Assembly: GCF_025947345.1 (NCBI RefSeq)
Contig: NZ_CP110011.1
Location: forward strand, 4,526,001 to 4,590,000
Length of the DNA stretch: 64,000 nt
Origin: Flavobacterium sp. N502536
GTDB lineage: Bacteria; Bacteroidota; Bacteroidia; Flavobacteriales; Flavobacteriaceae
Reading direction: 5' to 3'
Shown piece after piece: positions 16,169 to 25,253 of this stretch. Made by a program: the position numbers and the translations under genes. The notes under the pieces were generated by a model. It did no database searches. It saw nothing but the letters and a program-made list of their open reading frames with translations, and was not told the origin of the DNA. Numbering within the stretch: position 1 is the stretch's first letter; each line of letters begins with the position of its first letter.

Positions 16169-19100
16169 ATGAATCTAATACGTTTTGCCTTGCGCAAGCC
16201 CATCTCTGTTATGGTGATGGTGCTGGGGCTTTTGTTCTTCGGGATTAAAGCTTCTAAAGAAATAAAGGTCGACATCTTACCTGATATGAATCTTCCTGTG
16301 GTGTACATAGCCCATTCTTTTAATGGATATACACCTCAGCAAATGGAAGGTTACTTTACAAAAATGTATGTAAACATGATGCTGTTTACCAATGGTATCG
16401 AAAGCATTGAAACGAAAAATACGCAGGGACTTACCTTAATGAAAATTAACTTTTATGAAGGTACCGATATGGGTCAGGCCATTGCCGAAATCAATGCGCT
16501 CTCTAACCGTTCGCAGGTATTTTTACCTCCAGGAGCCCCGCCTCCGTTTATTATTCGTTTTGATGCTTCCTCCCAGCCAGTTGGTCAGCTGGTGTTTAAA
16601 AGTAAATCAAAAACAAACAACGAGTTACAGGATATCGCCAATTTTACCGCATGTCCGTTTTTGATTAAAATTCCGGGATTAACAACTGCTCCGCCTTTTG
16701 GAGGAAGTCCAAGAACGATCGAAATCAATATCGATCCGAATAAACTACGCACGCATCAGCTAACGCCTGAACAGATTGTTGAATCGATTAGCCGAAACAA
16801 TATTACATCGCCTTCCGGTAATATATATGTTGACGATATTAATTATCTGACTCCTACCAACAATACGATAAAGGAGGTAGCCGATTTTGAAAATATTCCA
16901 ATTTTTAAAAACGGGGTCGATAATATCTATATCCGCGATGTGGCCACTATAAAAGACGGAGCCGATATTACAACAGGTTATGCTCTTATTAACGGTACCC
17001 GATCAGTTTACATTAACATTGCAAAATCGGGTAATGCCTCGACCTGGGATGTGGTAAAAAACCTTAAAAAGGCGATTCCCGCCATTCAGAATAATTTACC
17101 GGACGATGTTACCATTTCATACGAATTTGATCAGTCTCTATATGTAATCAATGCTGTAAAAAGCTTAATTGTCGAAGGTGTTTTAGGAGCGATGTTAACC
17201 GGATTAATGGTGCTTTTATTTTTACGCGACCGCAGAGCTGCTTTAATTGTGGTGCTTACCATTCCGATCTCTATTATTTCAGGCGTATTATTCCTTAAAT
17301 TATTTGGACAAAGTATCAATATCATGTCGTTGTCAGGACTGGCATTGGCTATTGGAATTTTGGTTGACGAGAGTACCGTTACCATCGAAAATATCCACCA
17401 GCATTTTGCCATGGGTAAAACGAAGGCCAAAGCGATCTTAGATGCCTGTAGGGAAATCGCATTTCCCAAACTTTTAATTCTGTTGTGTATTCTTGCCGTT
17501 TTTGCACCTGCCTTTATGATGACGGGCATACCGGGATCGTTATTTATGCCTCTGGCACTGGCCATCGGATTCTCGATGTTATTGTCCTTTGTACTATCGC
17601 AAACCTTTGTTCCTGTGATGGCCAACTGGTTAATGAAAAACAAGGAAAACCACGAACCTACAGAAGATAGATTCGACAGGTTCAAAAATCGTTTTGTACA
17701 ATTTTTACAATCGATAATGGGCAAACGCGGGCCTATCTTAATCGTAAGTTTTGTTGTAGTGGCAATAGGCGCCTTTTTAATGTACAACAGTACCGGGAAA
17801 GATGTATTGCCTACCGTAAATTCAAGTCAGTTTCAGGTGCGTATTAAAGCTCCCGAAGGAACTCGTATAGAGAAAACAGAACTAAAAATAAAACAGGTTT
17901 TACGCGAACTGGAATCTATTATTGGCAAGGATCATATTGCGATATCATCGGTATTTATTGGTCAGCACCCCTCCTCTTTTGCGGTAAGTCCAATTTATTT
18001 GTACAATGCTGGTCCGCATGAAGCTTTAATGCAAATTGCTCTGAAAGATTTTTACGGAAATACCAATGAACTGAAAGAAACGATCCGTAAGCATATGAAA
18101 GAAAAAATGCCGGAATTGCATTTTTCCTTCGAACCTATCGAACTTACAGAAAAGATTCTGAGCCAGGGAACCAATACGCCTATTGAGGTTCGTTTCTCCG
18201 GTATGATGAAAAAGATGAATGTGATGTATGCCAACAAGCTTTTGGCTAAACTAAAAGAAATTGATTATTTAAGAGATCAGCAAATTCCGCAATCCTTAAA
18301 TTATCCGGCATTCGAGATCAATATTGACCGGGTAAGAGCTGCACAACTGGGGATCGACGCTCAGGATATCGCTCGTTCTTTAATACCGATAACAGCTTCT
18401 TCCCGCTACACCAGTAAAAACATGTGGGTAGGCGGAATGATGGGAATTGCTTACGATGTTCAGGTGCAAACCCCTCAAAACATTCTAAACAGTAAGGATG
18501 AGTTAATGAATGTCCCGTTAGGAAAGAATTCAGATCGGCCTGTTTTGGGCGATGTTGCAACGATCACCCCAACTAAGGTAGTTGGTGAAAGTTACAATCT
18601 GGGCACCATGGGTTACACACCCGTTACAGCAAACATTCATAATGCCGATTTAGGAAGAGCACAAAAAGACGTACAGGCTGCTATAGATTCGCTTGGCGAA
18701 TTGCCTAAAGGTGTTAATGTTCAGGTGTCGGGAATGGTTCCTGTCTTAGAAGAAACCATGAACAGTCTGGCCACAGGATTATTGATTGCAGTGATCGTTA
18801 TTTTCTTAATGTTAACGGCCAATTTCCAATCCTTTAAAGTATCCTTAGTCATCTTAACGACCGTGCCTTTTGTAATTCTGGGTTCTTTGATTTTAATGAA
18901 ACTCACAGGCTCTACGCTGAATTTACAATCTTATATGGGAATTATTATGTCTGTAGGCGTTTCTATTGCCAATGCCGTTTTACTGATTAGTAATGCCGAG
19001 TCGCTGCGTTTGCAAAATGGCGATGCACTTAGTTCGGCAGTTCAGGCGGCTGCCTTGCGTATACGTCCGATCATTATGACCACATTAGCAATGATCGCCG

Positions 19101-19315
19101 GTATGCTTCCAATGGCGATCGGACATGGAGAAGGCGGTGATCAGGTAGCGCCATTAGGAAGAGCTGTAATTGGCGGATTAATCGCTTCTTCGTTTAGTGT
19201 ATTAATCCTATTACCCTTGGTTTTTGTATGGATCCAAAACAAAACCTCAACCAAATCACCTTCACTAGATCCTGAAGACGAAAACAGTATTCATTATATA
19301 ACGTTAGAAAAATAA
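16169..19315 (+). CDS. RND efflux transporter, inner-membrane subunit (pump 1)
   Basis: The protein has 1048 residues with the duplicated RND layout: TM1 in the first 35 residues, a periplasmic porter loop (about 40-330), TM2-6, a second loop (about 560-860) and TM8-12. TM4 reads GLALAIGILVDESTVTIENI, which keeps an acidic D-E pair but differs from the DFGxxVDGAxVMxEN signature of heavy-metal CzcA pumps such as the second pump in this window. It belongs to the clade with the TP-IPISIISG and LPDMNLPVVYIAHSF patterns. It expels substrate by proton exchange. The substrate may be copper or related toxic ions, inferred from the HYC_CC_PP, CopA and chaperone neighbours. Confidence 0.93.
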   Translation: MNLIRFALRKPISVMVMVLGLLFFGIKASKEIKVDILPDMNLPVVYIAHSFNGYTPQQMEGYFTKMYVNMMLFTNGIESIETKNTQGLTLMKINFYEGTDMGQAIAEINALSNRSQVFLPPGAPPPFIIRFDASSQPVGQLVFKSKSKTNNELQDIANFTACPFLIKIPGLTTAPPFGGSPRTIEINIDPNKLRTHQLTPEQIVESISRNNITSPSGNIYVDDINYLTPTNNTIKEVADFENIPIFKNGVDNIYIRDVATIKDGADITTGYALINGTRSVYINIAKSGNASTWDVVKNLKKAIPAIQNNLPDDVTISYEFDQSLYVINAVKSLIVEGVLGAMLTGLMVLLFLRDRRAALIVVLTIPISIISGVLFLKLFGQSINIMSLSGLALAIGILVDESTVTIENIHQHFAMGKTKAKAILDACREIAFPKLLILLCILAVFAPAFMMTGIPGSLFMPLALAIGFSMLLSFVLSQTFVPVMANWLMKNKENHEPTEDRFDRFKNRFVQFLQSIMGKRGPILIVSFVVVAIGAFLMYNSTGKDVLPTVNSSQFQVRIKAPEGTRIEKTELKIKQVLRELESIIGKDHIAISSVFIGQHPSSFAVSPIYLYNAGPHEALMQIALKDFYGNTNELKETIRKHMKEKMPELHFSFEPIELTEKILSQGTNTPIEVRFSGMMKKMNVMYANKLLAKLKEIDYLRDQQIPQSLNYPAFEINIDRVRAAQLGIDAQDIARSLIPITASSRYTSKNMWVGGMMGIAYDVQVQTPQNILNSKDELMNVPLGKNSDRPVLGDVATITPTKVVGESYNLGTMGYTPVTANIHNADLGRAQKDVQAAIDSLGELPKGVNVQVSGMVPVLEETMNSLATGLLIAVIVIFLMLTANFQSFKVSLVILTTVPFVILGSLILMKLTGSTLNLQSYMGIIMSVGVSIANAVLLISNAESLRLQNGDALSSAVQAAALRIRPIIMTTLAMIAGMLPMAIGHGEGGDQVAPLGRAVIGGLIASSFSVLILLPLVFVWIQNKTSTKSPSLDPEDENSIHYITLEK

Positions 19316-19318
19316 ACC

Positions 19319-20407
19319 ATGAAATTAGTCTATTATATCCTTATCGGAATTGTATTTGCATCCTGCAATTCAGAAAATAAAAAAGAAGAGAAACCGGCAG
19401 CAATGCCCATGATGATGATGCAGAATTTTGAAACGGTATCGCTGAAAAAAAGCAATCCTTTAGTTCCTTTAAAACTTGCCGGAGAACTGGTCTCCGACAA
19501 GGAAACTGCTATTTATGCAAAAGTAAACAGCTATGTAAAAAAACTCTATGTCGACATTGGCTCTCCCGTCACTAGCGGACAGATCATCATGGTTTTGGAA
19601 GCCCCTGAAATACAAGCGCAACTGGCCGCTGCAAAATCCAAATGGAAAGCACAGGAAGCCATATACATTGCAACCAAATCCAATTACGACCGAATGTTTA
19701 AGGCCAATGAAACTAAAGGAGCTATCGCCAAAGATGCCTTAGACCAGATTACCGCCAGAAAACTATCCGATCAGTCGCAACTAGAGGCTGCAAAATCCGC
19801 CTATCAGGAAATACAGGTTATGAATGATTATTTGGTCATTCGGGCGCCTTTCAACGGAATCGTTGCCGAAAGAAATGTAGATCCGGGCTCTTATGTGGGT
19901 CCAATGGGAAAAGGATCTGACAAACCTTTATTGGTGCTTCAGGACAATAAAAAACTACGTGTTTCGCTCTCCATTCCGGAGGCCAATACACCTTATTTAA
20001 ACTTAGGAGATTCGATACATTTTAAAGTAACGTCGCTTCCTCAGAAAAAATACATGGCTAAAATTTCGCGTAAATCAGGAGTACTGGATTTCAAACTACG
20101 TTCGGAACGCATAGAAGCCGATCTTCTGAAAACTCAGCCCGAACTAAAACCTTTAATGGTGGTAGAAGCCATGCTTTCGTTACAAGCTAAGGAAGCTACA
20201 TTTTTTGTGCCTAAAACAGCCCTGGTGGAGAGCAATATGGGCATGTATGTCATTCAGGTTATAGCAGGAAAAACTAAAAATATACCTGTAGCCAAAGGAC
20301 GTGTCTTACCGGATCAGCTTGAAGTATTTGGCGAACTAAACGAGGGTGATGCAATTTTAATGAAAGCGACTGAAGAAATAATAGAAGGAACAAAAATTAA
20401 AAAATAA
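19319..20407 (+). CDS. Periplasmic adaptor (membrane fusion) lipoprotein, pump 1
   Basis: The protein has 362 residues. A lipoprotein signal (YYILIGIVFASC) is followed by a Met-rich PAAMPMMMMQNF segment, suggestive of soft-metal contact. The adaptor architecture is clear: ETAIYAKVNSYVKKLYVDIGSPV (first lipoyl half), a helical hairpin with AAAKSKWKAQEAIYIATKSNYD, the second lipoyl half APFNGIVAERNVDPGSYVG, then a beta-barrel and membrane-proximal domain. It starts 3 bp after the RND gene and links the pump to the TolC duct. The four methionines in a row near the N-terminus fit copper or silver export but are not proof. Confidence 0.93.
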   Translation: MKLVYYILIGIVFASCNSENKKEEKPAAMPMMMMQNFETVSLKKSNPLVPLKLAGELVSDKETAIYAKVNSYVKKLYVDIGSPVTSGQIIMVLEAPEIQAQLAAAKSKWKAQEAIYIATKSNYDRMFKANETKGAIAKDALDQITARKLSDQSQLEAAKSAYQEIQVMNDYLVIRAPFNGIVAERNVDPGSYVGPMGKGSDKPLLVLQDNKKLRVSLSIPEANTPYLNLGDSIHFKVTSLPQKKYMAKISRKSGVLDFKLRSERIEADLLKTQPELKPLMVVEAMLSLQAKEATFFVPKTALVESNMGMYVIQVIAGKTKNIPVAKGRVLPDQLEVFGELNEGDAILMKATEEIIEGTKIKK

Positions 20408-20411
20408 AACG

Positions 20412-20846
20412 ATGAAAACAATTGGCAACTATTTCCTTATTACTGCAATGGCAATCGTAATGATTTCGTGTAAGGATCAGGAAAACAAAAAAGAAAATGG
20501 GGTTTCTGACCAACAGGAAGTAACCGCAAAAGACGTAGCTGTTGTTGCAAAAGGAAATCCCGTGCCTAGCGATGAAGTCTGTATGGTCAATGATCTTCAT
20601 ATGGGTAAAAAACAAATGGAAGTTCCGTTTGACGGCAAAATATACTACGGTTGCTGCAATATGTGTGTCGAACGCATTCCGAGTGACGAAAGTGTCCGCA
20701 AAGCAGTTGATCCGCATACCGGAGCAAAAGTCGATAAAGCAACGGCTTATATTGTTTCGTTGAACAAACAGGGAAATGTGGCTTACTTTGAATCGGAAGA
20801 GAATTACCAAAGTTTTCTTCAAGCCGGTAAGGAAATGAAAAAGTAG
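20412..20846 (+). CDS. Cys-rich lipoprotein, probably metal-binding (TRASH-like)
   Basis: The protein has 144 residues with a lipobox in AIVMISC. After a charged linker comes DEVCMVNDLHMGKKQMEVPF followed by YYGCCNMCVERIPSD, a cysteine cluster with the layout of TRASH/YHS-type metal-binding domains. The end, NKQGNVAYFESEENYQSFL, fits the family habit of a NVAYFES motif. It begins 4 bp after the adaptor gene, so it belongs to the efflux operon. It likely binds copper or another soft metal in the periplasm and hands it to the pump. I recognise the motif, not a named gene. Confidence 0.75.
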   Translation: MKTIGNYFLITAMAIVMISCKDQENKKENGVSDQQEVTAKDVAVVAKGNPVPSDEVCMVNDLHMGKKQMEVPFDGKIYYGCCNMCVERIPSDESVRKAVDPHTGAKVDKATAYIVSLNKQGNVAYFESEENYQSFLQAGKEMKK

Positions 20847-20882
20847 CCTCCGAAAAATAGCTTTATTTTCCAATGAGCATGC

Positions 20883-20925
20883 AAAAAGGGCAGTCCAAAA
20901 ATGATTCGGACTGCCCTTTTTTATA
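20883..20925. terminator. Bidirectional terminator between efflux operon and copper chaperone gene
   Basis: A 14-bp stem (20883-20896 with 20908-20921) with A-tract before and T-tract after, so it can stop transcription from both sides. It lies between convergent genes. Confidence 0.85.
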
Positions 20926-20946
20926 ATTAAACAAAAGCTTTAGATA

Positions 20947-21168
20947 TTATGCTATTAAAGGTTCTGCTTTAAAACCTTTTGATTTTATAATAGCAATTAT
21001 TTCTTCTTCGGTAGCACCCTCCGATTGAACAGTCAGTATTTTATCGTTAGTCGTAGTGTCTACATTCCATTCGCATATACCTGCTGCCTGATCCAGATCT
21101 GATTGCACTTTCGCTACACATCCACCGCAATTAAGGTTTGTTTTAAATTGAAAATCTTTCTTTTCCAT
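20947..21168 (-). CDS. Heavy-metal-associated domain protein (copper chaperone-like)
   Basis: The protein has 73 residues forming one HMA ferredoxin-like fold: beta-strand KDFQFKTNLNCGGC, with Cys-Gly-Gly-Cys as the metal ligand pair instead of the more common MxCxxC, then EWNVDTTTNDKILTVQSEG and EEIIAIIKSKGFKAEPL. It should carry Cu(I), or another soft metal, in the cytosol to the P-type ATPase encoded upstream on the same strand. There are 460 bp between the two genes with a terminator in between, so it probably has its own promoter. Confidence 0.88.
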   Translation of the reverse strand: MEKKDFQFKTNLNCGGCVAKVQSDLDQAAGICEWNVDTTTNDKILTVQSEGATEEEIIAIIKSKGFKAEPLIA

Positions 21169-21628
21169 TGTATTGATATTTTAATCGTTATTTAATACTG
21201 TAAATTTCGGTTAATTAAAGCTCAACTGTTATACACTATTTCTGGTTTGATTTATGAGATTTACTGATTCTAAAAACCAAATTCCAAAAACCAAACTCCA
21301 AATTCCAAATTTTAAAACTGTCGCTTTAAGTTTACATTATAAATTTTACATTTATCCATATTACTGTTAACCATTAGACCAAATCAATTCTTTTCAACCA
21401 TTACTTTAATTATATTTTTACGGGTCCTAAAGCTAGAATCACAACCCACCGACTGACATTAGCCATGTTTCGGGTGTTACCATTAACTAAAAATGACCTC
21501 AATTTAACCCGCTCCAAAATGCTTTGGAAGGGGAAAAATGAGGTCATTACTACAAATCAATTATAAAAAAATATAAAAACGGCGGCCTTTAAATTTGGAA
21601 ACCGCCGTTGGGCAAACGCATCAAGAGT
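21169..21628. other. 460-bp intergenic stretch with hairpins and short A-rich repeats
   Basis: It contains degenerate CCAAATTCCAAA-type repetition at about 21277-21315. An imperfect long inverted repeat has outer arms AATGACCTCA and TGAGGTCATT (about 21492-21548). The CopA terminator is also here. No gene is seen. Confidence 0.55.
21578..21609 (-). terminator. Terminator of the CopA gene
   Basis: Stem AACGGCGG (21578-21585) with CCGCCGTT (21602-21609), 16-nt loop, T-rich run on the minus strand after it. It is 20 bp past the copA stop. Confidence 0.75.
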
Positions 21629-24049
21629 TTACTTTTTCCATTTTAAGCGAAGGCTGTTACTCACCACACTTACGCTGCTTAAAGCCATTGCAGCACCGGC
21701 TATCATTGGATTCAGCAAGAACCCGTTTATCGGATACAGTATCCCCGCAGCAAGCGGAATACCGATAAGATTATAAATAAATGCCCAGAATAAGTTTTGT
21801 TTGATCGTCGCTACCGTTTGTTTAGACAAACGAATGGCTTGTGGTATCTTCGTCAGATCTGAAGAGATGATGGTCATTTTGGCCACATCCATTGCAATAT
21901 CACTCCCCTTACCCATTGCGATACTTACATCGGCGGTTGCCAGGGCTGTACTGTCATTGATACCATCACCTACCATTGCCACCGTTTTACCTTGTTGCTG
22001 CAATTCTTTTACAAAGTCGGCTTTGTGTTGTGGCAGTACTTCTGCTTTATAATGTTTGATTCCGGTTTGGGCAGCGATCGCTTTTGCAGTAGCTTCGTTA
22101 TCCCCTGTGAGCATATACAGTTCAATATTCATGTCTTGCAATTCTTTAATGGCTTGAACTGAGGTCTCTTTGATCTTATCTGAAATTGCAATAACCGAAA
22201 GTGCCTGCTGACTATTGGCAAACCAAATCACAGTCTTCGATTCTTTGCCCCATTCCTCTGCCTGATTCAACAGTGAATCCGGAATCACAATAGTGTTCTC
22301 TGCCAACAACTTTTTGTTCCCTACATAATAGGTTTGCTCCTGGTAAGTGGCTTTTGCTCCTTTACCGGTAATACTGTCAAAATCTGATAAAACGACAGTT
22401 GTTACGCCTTCCAGGTTCTTTACCACGGCTTCTGCCAACGGATGTTCGGATTGCTTTTCGATGCTTAGCAGAACCTCTTTAGTTGTAGCGTCATCGTTGA
22501 ACCATTTTATACCGGTTACCTGTGGTCTTCCTTCGGTAATGGTTCCGGTTTTATCCAATACGATGGCGGTTACTTTTCTTGCCAGCTCTAAACTTTCGGC
22601 ATCTTTGATTAATATTCCGTTTTCGGCACCTTTACCTACTCCTACCATGATCGCTGTTGGTGTAGCCAGTCCCAAAGCACAAGGACAGGCAATAACCAAT
22701 ACCGTAACGGCAGCCAATAGCGCTTGTGCAACAGCATTATCTCCCCCCAGAACAATCCAGGCAATAAAAGTTAGAATTGCTATACCAATTACTATCGGAA
22801 CAAATATACCGGCAATTTTATCGACTAATTTCTGCACAGGGGCTTTACTTCCCTGAGCGTCCTGCACCATTCTGATAATTTGGGCCAGCATGGTCTCTTT
22901 ACCTACTTTAACCGCCTGAAACTGAAAACTTCCTTTTTGATTGATCGTTCCGGCAAATACTTTTTCATTTTCTTTTTTCAATACCGGAACCGGTTCACCG
23001 CTTAACATACTTTCATCTACATAAGATTGACCGGAAAGAACCATACCGTCAACAGCGATTTTTTCACCTGGTTTTACCAGAATAATAGCTCCGGCATTTA
23101 CCTCCTCAATAGCCACTTGTTTTTCTGTTCCGTCGGGTTGAATCACGATCACCGTTTTGGGCTGTAAACCCATTAATTTTTTAATAGCTGATGAAGTATT
23201 TCCTTTGGCTTTTTCTTCCAACAATTTACCCAACAGAATAAAGGCAATAACAACTGCCGCTGCTTCAAAATATACGTGGGCATGCAATCCGCGTTGGTGC
23301 CAGAAATCCATGAATAACATGTTAAAAACACTAAACAAATAGGCAATTCCGGTGCTCAAAGCGACCAATGTATCCATATTGGCCGAACCATGCTTCGTTT
23401 GTTTCCATGCATTTATAAAGAAATCTTTACCGAGCCACAGAATTACGGGTGTCGAAAACAGCCACATGATCTCATTGGCATAAGGCATATCCATAAAGAA
23501 CATCCCTATCACTACTACGGGTAGCGACAGCAGAACGGCCCAGATGGTCTTGTTTTTTAGTTTTTTAAATTTCTCTGCATGAATAGCCTCCAGAGACTCC
23601 TGTTGTTTCGATTCGTCTAAAATTAGCAAGTCGTAACCAACGGCCTGAACGGCTTTTTGCAGTGTAGAAGCATTGGTGAGATTCGGAAGATACTCTACGG
23701 TAAGATTTCCTGTTGCAAAGTTTACCGATGCATCCACTACTCCCAGTTCATAAGATACGATGCTTTCTGCACTTCCGGCACAAGAGGCACAAGTCATTCC
23801 TAAAACAGGAAATGTATTTTTGACAGTTGGCACACCATATCCCAGGTCTTTTATCGCCTTTACGGCATTACCAACCGTTTCATTGTTTTTAACGGTAATA
23901 GCAGCTCTGCGGTTATTGACTTCTACTTTGTGGGTTTCAACGTCTTTAACTTCTGCTAATCCTTTCTCAACGATTAATGCACAGTGCTCGCTCTCTACAT
24001 CTTCCAGCGGAATGTAAATTGTTTCCTTAGTATTATAATTTGTTGCCAT
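21629..24049 (-). CDS. copA: Copper-translocating P-type ATPase
   Basis: The protein has 806 residues. The N-terminus holds a degenerate HMA fold without ligand cysteines (about 1-70), then a functional one with GMTCASCAG (about 82-90). The PIB-1 hallmarks follow: a GEPVPVLK actuator motif, [12 protein letters not shown] in TM6 (about 454-465), DKTGTITEG (about 498-506, phosphorylated Asp), SEHPLAEAV (nucleotide-binding HP motif), [10 protein letters not shown] (about 693-702) and the C-terminal [10 protein letters not shown] and [15 protein letters not shown] of Cu(I) pumps. It exports Cu(I) to the periplasm, where pump 1 could take over. An AraC-type regulator with an HMA-like N-terminus lies 84 bp upstream and is likely its regulator. 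Confidence 0.96.
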   Translation of the reverse strand: MATNYNTKETIYIPLEDVESEHCALIVEKGLAEVKDVETHKVEVNNRRAAITVKNNETVGNAVKAIKDLGYGVPTVKNTFPVLGMTCASCAGSAESIVSYELGVVDASVNFATGNLTVEYLPNLTNASTLQKAVQAVGYDLLILDESKQQESLEAIHAEKFKKLKNKTIWAVLLSLPVVVIGMFFMDMPYANEIMWLFSTPVILWLGKDFFINAWKQTKHGSANMDTLVALSTGIAYLFSVFNMLFMDFWHQRGLHAHVYFEAAAVVIAFILLGKLLEEKAKGNTSSAIKKLMGLQPKTVIVIQPDGTEKQVAIEEVNAGAIILVKPGEKIAVDGMVLSGQSYVDESMLSGEPVPVLKKENEKVFAGTINQKGSFQFQAVKVGKETMLAQIIRMVQDAQGSKAPVQKLVDKIAGIFVPIVIGIAILTFIAWIVLGGDNAVAQALLAAVTVLVIACPCALGLATPTAIMVGVGKGAENGILIKDAESLELARKVTAIVLDKTGTITEGRPQVTGIKWFNDDATTKEVLLSIEKQSEHPLAEAVVKNLEGVTTVVLSDFDSITGKGAKATYQEQTYYVGNKKLLAENTIVIPDSLLNQAEEWGKESKTVIWFANSQQALSVIAISDKIKETSVQAIKELQDMNIELYMLTGDNEATAKAIAAQTGIKHYKAEVLPQHKADFVKELQQQGKTVAMVGDGINDSTALATADVSIAMGKGSDIAMDVAKMTIISSDLTKIPQAIRLSKQTVATIKQNLFWAFIYNLIGIPLAAGILYPINGFLLNPMIAGAAMALSSVSVVSNSLRLKWKK

Positions 24050-24133
24050 AATTCGCTTGTTCTTTTATAACTGCAAAGTTGGCAACAATACCGCTGTTTT
24101 TTATTGTGGAATTATGGATTTGATTTGTAAAAT

Positions 24134-24700
24134 TTACTTAAACCTCATCCAAAGGTTTTCTTTTCTCTTCCGGATTTGCTTGAAATGGCTTGGTGTTAAT
24201 CCGGTTACTTTTTTAAACTGATTGCTCAGATAGGCAACACTGGAATAGTTTAAGCGCAAAGCGATCTCACTAAGCGATAACTCATCATAAACCAAAAGCT
24301 CTTTAATTTTCTCAATTTTTTGTGCTATGAAATACTTTTCTATGGTAGTACCTTCTACCTCCGAAAACAAATTTGAAAGATAGTTGTAGTCATGATTGAT
24401 TTTCTCGCTCAGGATATCCGACAGGTTATTTTTGGTATCATTATCCTGATGGTGCACCAGTTCGATAATGATGTTTTTTATCTTTTCGATGATTCTGCTC
24501 TTTTTATCATCTATGACTTCAAATCCAAGCGGAACCAGTACTTCCTCCAGCGCGTTTCTTTCTTCAGAGTTGAGTTCTCTTGTTAGCGTAACTTCACCCA
24601 GCTTAATATTGGTAAAATCCAACCCGAGTTTTTCTAGTTCGTTTTGAACGACCATAATACAACGGTTGCAAACCATGTTTTTAACAAATAATGTACTCAT
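24134..24700 (-). CDS. AraC-family regulator with metal-binding-like N-terminus
   Basis: The protein has 188 residues. Residues 1-65 (MSTLFVKNMVCNRCIMVVQ...LGFEVIDD) look like an HMA-type ferredoxin fold with a CNRC ligand pair, but they sit where AraC proteins usually have an effector-binding domain. Residues about 85-185 are an AraC double helix-turn-helix: LSLSEIALRLNYSSVAYLSN followed by QFKKVTGLTPSHFKQIRK. This suggests a cytosolic copper or heavy-metal sensor controlling the adjacent copA. The domain order is seen in other Bacteroidota next to metal genes; direct metal sensing is inferred. The start at 24700 is supported by a TAAGTTTG box about 40 bp upstream. Confidence 0.85.
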   Translation of the reverse strand: MSTLFVKNMVCNRCIMVVQNELEKLGLDFTNIKLGEVTLTRELNSEERNALEEVLVPLGFEVIDDKKSRIIEKIKNIIIELVHHQDNDTKNNLSDILSEKINHDYNYLSNLFSEVEGTTIEKYFIAQKIEKIKELLVYDELSLSEIALRLNYSSVAYLSNQFKKVTGLTPSHFKQIRKRKENLWMRFK

Positions 24701-24740
24701 ATCCTTATTTGATCAGATTTTTTGATTCAATATACCTTTA

Positions 24741-24748
24741 CAAACTTA
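24741..24748 (-). promoter_or_regulatory. Putative -7 box (TAAGTTTG) of the AraC-type regulator
   Basis: Exact TAnnTTTG on the minus strand, 40 bp before the start codon. No good -33 TTG is seen at normal spacing, which may suit an activated promoter. Confidence 0.45.
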
Positions 24749-25253
24749 GCACTAAAATTCAATTAATCCTCCATCAGCAAATTATTCAGAGGAAACAAAA
24801 AGTGATCCATTCCTTTTTTTTGGTAAAGAAAAAACAGCCGAAATACAGGGGTTTCTTTTTCTGTTTTACTAAAATAAACAGGTGTTTTTACCTGTTAGTA
24901 CTCGTGTTTTTATTTTTAAATTTACGTTATCATTTTATCATTGCTCACTTAATCAGTAGCGTTAACCATTGACCTGACCATTATCAATAAAAACTATCTT
25001 TTAATACCAGCTAAAGTCTGTTGCCCTTACCGTAAGTATGGGTAAAGCAAAGTATCCCTTATACGCTGAAGAAATTGATTTAAAGATAAAGATCACACTC
25101 CAAAATAAGTATTGATAACCGAAAAGAACTTTAGAATTTGCTCTCTTTTTCTGCAAATCCAGATCACCTGCACAAGCCTTTTGTTGTTACAAAAAGGCTG
25201 GCTCACTGAGAATACTACCAACCAGAAACAAACCAAAAAATAAACCAAAATCC
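24749..25253. other. Intergenic region between the copper block and the caspase operon
   Basis: About 500 bp with no gene. AACAGGT / ACCTGTT form a short inverted repeat around a GTTTTT centre (about 24878-24897). AGCCTTTT pairs with AAAAGGCT at about 25174-25200, a hairpin just upstream of the caspase-operon start that could be a leader structure. Confidence 0.5.

Noticed and set aside
17131..17787. Long antisense ORF inside the pump 1 RND gene
   Set aside because: Shadow of a well-supported gene on the other strand; no start signal or family motif.
21271..21320. CCAAATTCCAAA-like short repeats
   Set aside because: Degenerate, low-complexity AT-rich sequence without regular spacing; not a CRISPR or tandem array.
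22347..22856. Long antisense ORF inside copA
   Set aside because: Mirror of the CopA coding frame; Ser/Thr/Ala-rich artefact.
24691..24972. Plus-strand ORF of 93 codons upstream of the AraC-type regulator
   Set aside because: It overlaps the promoter region of the regulator, has a skewed Phe/Lys/Leu composition from AT-rich DNA and no family features.
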